Shown: positions 48,122 to 60,000 of the stretch, in pieces | Numbering within the stretch: the stretch's first letter is position 1 | Layout: each line of letters opens with the position of its first letter | Source: Lingula anatina | Lineage: Eukaryota; Brachiopoda; Lingulata; Lingulida; Lingulidae | Direction of reading: 5' to 3' | Length of the DNA stretch: 60,000 nucleotides | Assembly: GCF_001039355.2 (NCBI RefSeq) | Contig: NW_019776068.1 | Span: forward strand, 177,705-237,704 | Program-made: the position numbers and the translations under genes | The notes under the pieces: model-generated | What the model saw: only the letters and a program-made list of their open reading frames with translations | What the model was told of the DNA's origin: nothing | Databases searched by the model: none

Positions 48122-49410
48122 ATGCGCTTGTTCCTCACTCTTATGCTACTGTCTTTGGCGCTGTTGGCTGCAACAGGCAAGTTCCGCTAAATACTGCTGG
48201 TAGTATATAACTGAAAAGCAGTACCAAGGGTTTTTTTCACTGAAAGCTATAAAAACGCATCGTTAAATTGCAGGCTGAAACGGTAGTATGCTTGAAGGGG
48301 TCCCGTCACAGCTAAGTCCGTATTTTGCAAGTAAACGCTCTTGGACTGCTTTTTAATTCTGGTTAGGGACCTGTCAACGTGATTTTTATTGAGATAAGAT
48401 GCAGAACAGAACTAGCATATGAAATTTTCATAGTTCCTTGAACGTTTGTTCGACAGGGCATTTGGTTTAAAATGGATGTATAACTTGACTATTTGGTGAA
48501 TTGACAGCTAAATAGTTAATCGGCTATTCTTAAAACTATTCTTTTGGTTACAGATGCCTACACCAGTCCGAGGTTCATCCTAAAACATAGGTCTAGTGGG
48601 CGGTGCTATGACTACGTAAATTGGTGGAGACTTGGTCATCACTATGAGAAATTCCGAGCAGACAAGTGCGACAAAGCAGATGAACTGGTATGGGAGCAAG
48701 TGGAAGGGCACTATGGCTATCTAAAAGTGGTTGGTACGAAAGGCCATTGTCTGGGTCCTTGGGGTAGTTGGGCCAAGCCTGGCGATAACACTGCCATTTT
48801 CCCGCATAAAAACTGCTATTCCTCTGCGATGTTCACAATCGACGAGGAGAACGGCTACATCAGACATGCTGGGGGAAGTTATGTCCATCCGTATCCCTTC
48901 AACAGCGAAAAACCGAACTGGCAGTCGGACCTGATCATACACAAAGGTACAAATTACAACAATAAGTTTGATTTTGTGCAGAAAAATAACCATAACGCCA
49001 AGGTCACGGTCATCCCAAAGCCCAATGTGTCCGGATCCTGGAAAAAGGTCACCTGCTGGGCGGACGTACACAAAGGTGAGCTCAAGTATTCGGTGAAAGT
49101 CGGCACCAGCAAATCCTCTTCCTCGACCACGACACACGCTTGGGAAGTCTCATTCTCAGTTGCCTTCCTAATCATTCAATCCAGCACCAAGTACAGCGGT
49201 TCGTTCTCGTCCACATACCAGGAACAATGGCACACAGAATCTACCATAGAGAGAACAATCAAAATTGACCAAGATGGCGGCACCGTGTGTATCTGGCAAT
49301 GGATCTACACATTTGACCAATTTCAGGATACCTTCACATTCAGATCTTTCACTCTACGCGAGACCCGCAGCGAAACGGCTCCTACGCAAGTCCCCATGGG
49401 TAAAAAGTAG
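48122..49410 (+). CDS. Secreted protein with lectin-like N-terminus and aerolysin-like C-terminal region
   Basis: Two exons, 48,122-48,176 and 48,554-49,410 (stop TAG), encode about 303 residues. Exon 1 is a signal peptide: Met-Arg then a Leu-rich core ending in ALLAAT. The intron begins GCAAGT and ends TTACAG, a GC-AG intron. No GT donor keeps frame, and the phase 1 join is exact. Residues about 20-165 look beta-trefoil-like or ricin-B-like (RFILKH, SSGRCYDYV, many Trp and Gly, repeated KxxxLGPWG-type turns). Residues about 180-300 have alternating polar/hydrophobic beta strands, a Ser/Thr-rich segment near 203-215, and the VCIWQWIY block, as in aerolysin/ETX-MTX2-type pore formers. Proteins of this build serve in immunity or venom in invertebrates. 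Function here is inference. The coding region is richer in G+C than its surroundings. No break is seen. Confidence 0.6.
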
Positions 49411-51784
49411 AAAATCCCTTTTCAACTTGTTATTGCTTGTAGGAAGTTGAATTCTCAGAATTTATATTCTGTACGGATTTTCAGCTTTCCTTCATTTTTG
49501 TTAATATCCAGTTATATTCCCAATCAAGCTCGTTGTTATTGGAGGACTTCCAAAGGTTTGATAGTAATGAAAATAAAGAAATTAAGACCCACTGAACGTT
49601 GTTACGTTTTCTTTCCTTTTTTACCACGTGTCTTTAATGTAGTTTTGTTAAGGATGATACTGGATCTTGCGTGTCGAGACGAGGTTTTAAAGCGCAGGTA
49701 TCAGTTTCTTGTAAATCTCCACTATTCCGCCAGGTATAAAAAAAACCTTGCCTTGTTAAATGCCGTCTTGCGAAAAAAAAAAAAACATAAATAAATAGTG
49801 ATAAAATAGAAATTCAGACCCACACGACTTGATTACGGTTTCCTAAGACTTTTCCACCAATTTTTATCTTAAAATTTCGTCTACAATGTAATGTTTGTCC
49901 AAAATGCTGGATCCGCCAGTGTTATTGATTAAATATATCGAAAAAACTAAATAAATAAATACCATCAAATACATAAATACCACTGAAAAACGGGGTAGGG
50001 AGGTGGAAAAAGTTAAACTGGGAAATTCAGAGGCACACGTGCAGGGTGGGGCGCAAACGGAGGTGTGAACTCCATCGTTTCATGTTTCAGGGCCCCGTAA
50101 CTGGAAAGCATCACCTGTTGCGAATAGCGTATAGAGGCTACAATGTATTATATGGGACGCCGATGGGCGAGTTATGGAATCCAGACACTTGCGCTTGGTC
50201 GCAATGCGGGATGCTTTCGAGTTACGGGGCCCAGAAACACATGTATATATAACTGCAAAACAAAGGAAATATTTTATGGTTCCAACGACCAACGAAGAGG
50301 AGTACGCCGGTGTGACAGGTAGTTCGTAGGAACCGTAGTCAGTTTCCCATTAAGCCTAGGTCCCAAGTACGGTTTTTAGGTTCCTTGCGTCCGGCTAGGA
50401 CGTAGCTAGATCGCAGGGAAGGAACCAAGTAACTAGTAAAAGGTTTCTACGTGCTGTTTGCGTCCTCCAAAAGTCGCACGAAGGACGTGCTCCTCACTCA
50501 CGAACTCCCCCGTTTTCCCCATTTTTTTGGCCGTAGACCACACGTAACAGCCCGTACGTTCGGTTGGCACCTAGGCTTTACTTTATACACGTGACAATTG
50601 TCCCACATTCTAACTCCAATACTCAGACTAACCCTAACCTGTACTAACCACATGGGAGCCCGGACTTCGGTTGTGCTTACTGTTGAAAAACTCTGCTGAA
50701 ATCGTGCCTGATACTGACAGGTACGGTGCGTTGTCTATATATTCAGCTTGGACGCGTTACTGCCATGGGTCCTGGTATTAAGCTAGATGTCGATCTTCCT
50801 TTTGTTTTGTGTCGGGACGTCTACTTAATTCGCTCCTGGCGAACAATCAAGAAAACTCCTTTATATTTTCTCTTTTTATTTCTCCGTCAATTCCTTATAT
50901 ATGATATAATATAAATAATGACAGTGACAATATTTACAATTTCCTATAAAAAGTGACAAAGCTCACCACCCCATACAACGTGTATATATACAATAATCAG
51001 CAAGCATAATTCTCAGCAACGTCCTTATCGTGATTCACTGCCAATTTTTCTGGAATAAGTGCTACAACATAAGTGATATTTATAAATGTGTCATCGGCAG
51101 TACAAAATCAAAAACGTCTTTATCGATTCAATACTCATTTCTTTCCACTGCCATGCTAAAGTTAAATTCACAGCGAACGCGACAGACCATTTCATAGGAA
51201 AACAAATTTGGAATTAAGCAACTCCCATTATGAAACCAATGTCAAAATTATGATATCAAGCCCTTATTTTAAGCCCTTAGTTTTAATTTTTTTCCATCAC
51301 ATGCGCAATTCTAAGCCAAGCCTTTGAGCTCGAATTTTCAAGAATTTTTTTTGGTGCTAAATTAAGGTCTAGTGCTCACTGGGTAAGATTAGCCAATAAA
51401 TATAACCTTAATTGTGGGCATCCACATTTTTACGAAGTCAACAAATATTATATACATGTACACATGAGAGTGTATGCTCACAGTGCTAGATGCTGTTATT
51501 TATGATATAAGCATGATATTCATGTGGGTTTCTAAGACCTGCTACCAAAGAGTGCATGTCAAGAGTATTCATGCCATGGGCCACATGATTTTAAAGAGGG
51601 GTTCTCAAATAGGAAGAGGTATATTTTTTCTTTGTGAAATGCAAACTGGTTTATGAATTAAGTAGGTCTAGCCAAGGCCTACTTTCAAGCTGAAATCCTT
51701 TTTGAAAGAAGGCCCTGGTTGGAATATGACCCAGTTATTGTCTTTCTGAGCTGGAAGTCTATCTGTACTGGTATCTGGTTTGTA
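49411..51784. other. Intergenic sequence between the secreted gene and MLX
   Basis: It holds a possible AATAAA signal near 49,570 for the upstream gene and MITE family 2 copy 2 at 50,090-50,232. A GC-richer stretch at 50,300-50,700 contains an imperfect inverted pair (TTAGGTTCCTTGCG with CGCAGGGAAGGAACC). No further exon was recognised. Confidence 0.4.
50090..50232. mobile_element. MITE family 2, copy 2 (inverted relative to copy 1)
   Basis: A 143-base element beginning GGGCCCCGTAACTGGAAAGC and ending GCTTTCGAGTTACGGGGCCC. Its reverse complement aligns with 37,420-37,575, except for about 13 bases present only in copy 1. The flanks (CATGTTTCA and AGAAACACATG) extend the inverted symmetry imperfectly. 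Confidence 0.8.
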
Positions 51785-54065
51785 TCAAAGGTTCATCTGG
51801 GATGTGGTCTGTCTGAGAACAGCAAGCACCAACTCCCTCAGGCTCTGTATGTGAAATATAGAAAAGATCTAAAATAGCAACTTAAAATGTTTCATCACAG
51901 GAAAAAATAAATGCAGACGTTAGGTATAAAGTACAATATTTTATCTTGAATTGGTCCTTACGTTTTGTAATCTATTAACTTTTTTTTTAAAATCAAAACC
52001 ATGTGTTCTTTATTAACTCAATTATTACCTGTGGTTTGCAGTACTCCTCCAGCCAACTGAAAATACAGCCAGAGAGTTCTGCAAAGTTGGCTACTGAGAT
52101 TGAGGCATTGAAAGATTGAAACAGAGCATCCATCATTTGTTGGAACTGGAAAAAGAGAAGAAAATTCACTGGCAATCTTTTCACAGCACTCATTTCAGAA
52201 AGACTGGCATGTGAATGACACACACACTTGTTTTTGACTGAAAATTAAACCTAGTCCAGTTTTGTCCTCATAAATGGAAAACAGATTTTTCTATTAACAA
52301 CCCAGTTGGGTGAGTAGGGTGAAAACAGCTGTTCACTTCCCATACAGCAGTTAAAACAGCTCAAGTGACGACATATATTTGTACAAGTAACAAAGTATTA
52401 TAAAATGAATCCCATTACACTCACCACTTGAAATTTGACTTCATCTGGCACCTGGTTCTGGCCATGCTGTGGAGTACTCTGGTGAGCTTTCACTATATGT
52501 TCATAATTGCTGGAATATAAAACATTCCATTCATATCGCTGGTTTTCTACACCAAGTCACTAAAACAACTAGCTACATGATCACATATTTTGATGTTCAT
52601 CAATTGGTTGATAGGCAGTCATGTGCAGTCAATATTATTCTGCACTGACCTCCTAACTAGCCAATATTGGTCTGGAAGCAGGAGGTAAAATTTTATAAAA
52701 GGACTTGACAATCTTTCATAACGGTCAAATACACCAGCTTAGGGTTGAACATAGCCAAGAGGTGACCTCACACAGGATCAATGGCTGTATAATAATGAAT
52801 ATGATAATGTATATAATAGTTCAACAAATATCAAATGAATAATATAAAAGTCACCTTTTCGGATCATGACTCAGATGCACCAATGAGACTAATGGACGGC
52901 TTAAACAGAGTAAAATTAGCTATGATTCTTACGCTTTCATGATCTTGAGGGCCAAGACCTCTTTTCTCAAAGACTCCAAGTCCTCTTCCTGCTTCTTTTT
53001 CTGTTGCACCAAATACTGGATGTAGTCAATTGCTGGAAGAAAGTGAAGTTCATTCATTGTTAAAATGCCACTTTATGTATTTATTAACACACATCTTTTA
53101 GGCTCCCAATTAGTGATAGATTTTCAATGCAAAAATTCATTTCGTCTAGATATGTCAAGACTATTCTTTAATAAACAAAGTATACAAGGTAAATCATTTC
53201 TGCAATGTTCATAAACCATCCAAAAACCCATTTTAGAGTTCAAAAATTCTGGTTTTTAGGCTAGTAAATAGTGCAATTACAATAGACCTTAGAATTGTAT
53301 TTGGAAAAAATAAATCTGCAGAAACTTACATCGCTGAAGTACGGCTGCTTTACTCAGTTTCTGTGTACCCACAGCATCCACTGCATTGTGACAGGTGGGG
53401 ACGATGGTCTGCAGTTCATCATAGCCTTTCTGTAGAAGAAACAACACATTTAAAGCGAAGGTCACAAAGTGACTGGCGTGAAAATAAATTTGTCTAAAAT
53501 GTATTACCACACAATGAAGGTGCTCAAATACCACTGAATCATTATGATCTTATTTACATCAATATATTCTTCATAATCTCATGATCTCAAAAATACAATA
53601 TACATTTGAGTACTGGGGGAAAAAAAAACAACATAATATTGATGAAAGGACAACATTTCCAATAAAGAATTTATCCCTTAGTGTTGTTGAACCTTTTTTC
53701 ACTAAAAGAGGCATATAATTTGTGACCACTGAGGGCTATTCACTGTCACCTTAATGGCATCTCTCCTCTTCTGTTCCGCCTGTGTGTGGGCTTCTCTTCT
53801 CCTGTCCTTGTAGTTACTGGCCGTTTTACTACTGGTACTCTGTGTATCACTGTCCTCATCATCTGAACAAAACACTTATGTATCAATATTTATATGTTCA
53901 TCACTTTAAAAATAAAGACTGAGTAAATAGCACAGCAATATACCAGCCTCTCAATTCTTATGTGAAAGAGCATATGAAAAACAATTAAAAGAGCCAAGGC
54001 TTTGAACAGTGGTGTCCTCAGTGTCTTTTACTCACAGGGTTATGTCAATTTTTAAGTAATTCTAT

Positions 54066-54125
<60 letters not shown>

Positions 54126-55663
54126 TTAAATTACAATTCTGACACATTTCTTAAAAGAGTATTTCAATCACTTTTAGAATGATAGAAATATTTAATTTAT
54201 AGTTAGTGTAACAGCCAACTTTTAGTAAATACCATTTTGAAGGAATACACCAACTCTTTTAAAGCAATCTCCCTACCTGTGTTGTGTGCAGAGGAGGCTG
54301 AAGAATGACTGATGCCAGGCAGGGAGCCTATACTACTGGAGCGTGAGTAAGAAAACCTCTGGTTGGCTGTAGGGCTCTGTGTATCTGCCTTCAGATCTGC
54401 CTCAGCCATGCTGGTATGAGCTACTGCTGGAAAGTAAATAAAGTAACAAGGTGATACCAGAGTGTCAGAGAGGTGTTACTGCCTCCTGAGTATGTACCAC
54501 CAGGTGGAAAATATAAAAGTTGTGCAATTAACTTCTTTATGCTAAAGTGATGTCAGTGATGTGATAAAGTGATGTGAACTGAATTGACTCTTCAGAGCAT
54601 GATGATAACATTTCTAACCTTGCAAAAGCTTTTTCATTTATGTTTATGTTTTGCCACATACAAATATTCCTGCAGTAGCTAATTTTGCAAATTGCTATGC
54701 TAATTGTATGCTTACATGAGCTTTGTGCATATAATGATCAAATACCAGCAGATTTTCTTAATACATTTCACTAAAAATCAATGTGGAGAGAGTTGGTGTT
54801 TTTCTTCTTACCTTGGTCTAAAATGGCATTGGTGTATGTCACTTCTCCAATCGAATTCTAAAAGAAGCAAAAGTATATATGCTTTAAACAATTGTTTATA
54901 TTTACACGTACACAAAGTAAATGCCGTGATAATTCATGCATTAAACATTTTGATGACAGACCCTTGTAAAGCAAAGAAATGGAATCGACTTTAATGGAGA
55001 TATCAAAATCACTTATTGTATACAATATTTGAAACAATATTACAATACAAATGCCCATTTTTCAAGATCTAGGCTTCCAGTTTTTGAGCCCAGCCCACCA
55101 CACTCTAGAGTTTGATGCTTTCAGAAAAGTCAACAAGTGGTACTGGCCTTAAGGAAGACACCCCTGTGTATGTTATATATTTTAGCTTTTGTTTCAGATG
55201 TAAATAAATAAGTTGATTTTTCGCATTTATGTCTAAAAATAATTATTAATTTTAGTACATATGATATAATTTTTTACTTTATTAAAATAATAACAGAAAA
55301 ATATACTCCAATGAAACAACTAAATGATTTTTATTCTAATCTAAAGCTTCCATCAGATGTATGTTAATCTCAATACTTATTTCTTTAACTACCAACATAA
55401 GTTGTACTTTGGATTATTACGTAGTCTACTTTTAATGAACTTCTAGGTCACGTATTTCATTAGTGGAACGTAAAATTCCCAAGGACAAAAGTGTCATGAG
55501 AGTGATTTCTGTCTATAATGGCAAATCAGGCGTTTGAACGATATTTAAAGGATACATGAAGATTATTCTTAAACAGCATTTTAATATTAACAGCCACAAA
55601 TCCCAGAATTACCTGAGATGTTTCGGAATACCACAGCCATCCACTGTCGCTGTCGTCGGCCAT
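51785..55663 (-). CDS. MLX: Max-like protein X, bHLH-leucine-zipper transcription factor
   Basis: A complete minus-strand gene of nine coding exons, 272 residues, all phases consistent: 55663-55613, 54857-54812, 54423-54277, 53862-53750, 53429-53330, 53032-52933, 52509-52425, 52145-52029, 51844-51785. MLX is the obligate partner of Mondo/ChREBP and MXD proteins and binds E-box and ChoRE DNA in sugar-responsive transcription. The basic region NYKDRRREAHTQAEQKRRDA (about residues 98-117) carries the His and Glu that contact CACGTG. Helix 1 (LQTIVPTC), helix 2 (QKLSKAAVLQ, DYIQYL) and a Leu zipper follow. The last three exons encode the dimerisation and cytoplasmic localisation domain (LFQSFNASISVANF, CIFSWLEEYCKPQ). 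The N-terminus is short and Ser-rich. The exon 3 acceptor could be three bases earlier (54,426), adding one residue. Confidence 0.95.
54067..54115. repeat. (TC)n-(TA)n microsatellite in an MLX intron
   Basis: About 15 TC units run directly into about 9 TA units and then a poly-T. Confidence 0.95.
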
Positions 55664-58937
<3,274 letters not shown>

Positions 58938-58938
58938 N

Positions 58939-60000
58939 GGTCTGTGTCTACTATTAAGTGTGAAAATACTCCGGAAGCTGATGGTGGTTTTACAAACCTT
59001 TCTCATCACACTATTAACACTCCCCACACTAGTCTGCGGTGTGGGATATGGCCAGTAGTTTGGTGGTCTGAAAGCCCCGTCTGAAAGTGACTCAGTCCAT
59101 AACTTGTAGAAATGCCAGCAGTTTTTTTTTTTTTTTTCTGAATTGAAATGGGTTTGGAGAAACTGTGGAATTAAACACTTGTCAACTGTCATTTTCAATC
59201 CATTCAAAATTTTTTATTTGAATTTTTTTGTCTTTTATTGCTCAAAGAAAACAGAGATATTCTGAACTGATCCCAGATTTTGTTGTTATGAGGGACATAA
59301 CCTTCTTCAGAAACCTCAAATAGATCTTTAAATGTGTTAAGTAGTCATAAGTTTGTACTAAAGTGGCCAAATGGCTGCTGGGTTATTTAAATGACATTGT
59401 AAAGCTTGTCTGAATAATACTTTATCATGTCTGCTTTATTTCTTTCAGAAGAAAAGAGATATTCTTTATAAAAAATGATGCTACATGTGCTTTAACCTTT
59501 TGGTTAACAATACATTTGTAAATACTTAGGAGTTGTAACTTACTAAGTGTATATTACTTTGCCAAAAGTATTGTTTTTCTCTTCTCACCAAAATAATAAT
59601 GAAAATAATGGCGACATTATGGGATAAAACTATAATCAGTTAAGTGGAAAAAGAAAGACAGAAGAAAAGAAAAAAAGTTATTTTGGCAGTTCACAGCTGT
59701 TCTGATAGAGTACCAGCATGTTCCAAGAATCCTCAGAATACCCATGAACACTGAAAATGGCAGCCGCTTTCCTTATTTTGTGTGTGGTTGCCAGACATTG
59801 CCTACCCTTCAAATAGAATGTGGAATTCTCAGGATTTTCGTGATACCATTGGTCACTCTGCTCTATGCTTGGTGGCCATACGCTGTTTGCCCTTTATATG
59901 TAATAAAGAATTCCCAGAATTTCTGTGAGTCCATTGCCTTGTTCCTCTGGTGGCCAGAATCATATGTAATAAAGATTTCCGAGAATTTCTCTGAGTCCGT
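58939..60000. repeat. Second copy of 43,180-44,240
   Basis: Starting directly after the N at 58,938, the sequence follows 43,180-44,240 in the same orientation to the window end. There are scattered substitutions and a poly-T length difference (about 15 versus about 25 T). It includes the start of the 75-85 base tandem repeat. This is allele-like similarity, not that of an old dispersed repeat. Confidence 0.9.

Overview
The window looks like nuclear DNA of an intron-rich, AT-rich marine invertebrate, most likely a lophotrochozoan and probably a bivalve mollusc. The evidence is: metazoan single-copy genes with many short exons and GT-AG introns; dense microsatellites and small inverted-repeat transposons; a secreted lectin/aerolysin-like gene of a kind common in molluscs; and several near-identical neighbouring copies separated by single N characters, as expected when a very heterozygous genome is assembled. 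The species cannot be fixed from the sequence.

Layout, left to right. 1-25,140: 5' part of a minus-strand gene that I read as the POU-class-6 transcription factor POU6F. Three coding or start exons lie at 291-4041, a proximal non-coding first exon ends at 6829, and there may be distal first exons at 21,378-25,140. The rest is intron and repeats, including a 2.6 kb duplicated block at 15,715-20,863. 25,563-40,400: a complete plus-strand VPS41 gene (HOPS complex), 26 coding exons and 861 codons, reconstructed exon by exon with consistent phases. POU6F and VPS41 are head to head, as the POU6F2-VPS41 pair is in human. 42,210: first coding exon of a plus-strand gene, perhaps a DRAK/STK17-type kinase. 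48,122-49,410: a two-exon secreted protein with a lectin-like N-terminus and an aerolysin-like C-terminus, with a GC-AG intron inside the signal peptide. 51,785-55,663 (minus): complete MLX bHLH-zipper gene, 9 exons and 272 residues. 55,895 onward (plus): first two exons of an Abl interactor (ABI). MLX and ABI share a 231-base bidirectional promoter. 58,939-60,000: a second copy of sequence at 43,180-44,240.

Mobile DNA is a main theme. A TTAA-flanked MITE family with 16-base terminal inverted repeats has four copies at 10.2, 13.3, 29.9 and 34.1 kb. Two copies carry extra, mutually unrelated interiors, and one of these contains a small spliced-looking reading frame. A second MITE family (ends GGGCCCCGTAACT) has copies at 37.4 and 50.1 kb. 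There is also a CAGGGGCGG-ended element, a THAP-domain relic, a 120-base fold-back, and several tandem repeats.

Functionally the genes are ordinary cell machinery: POU6F and MLX regulate transcription, VPS41 tethers vesicles to lysosomes, and ABI links Abl/WAVE signalling to actin. The exception is the secreted pore-former-like gene. Four of the seven N joins bound sequence that duplicates other sequence in the window, so gene order around 47.4-58.9 kb should be treated with caution.
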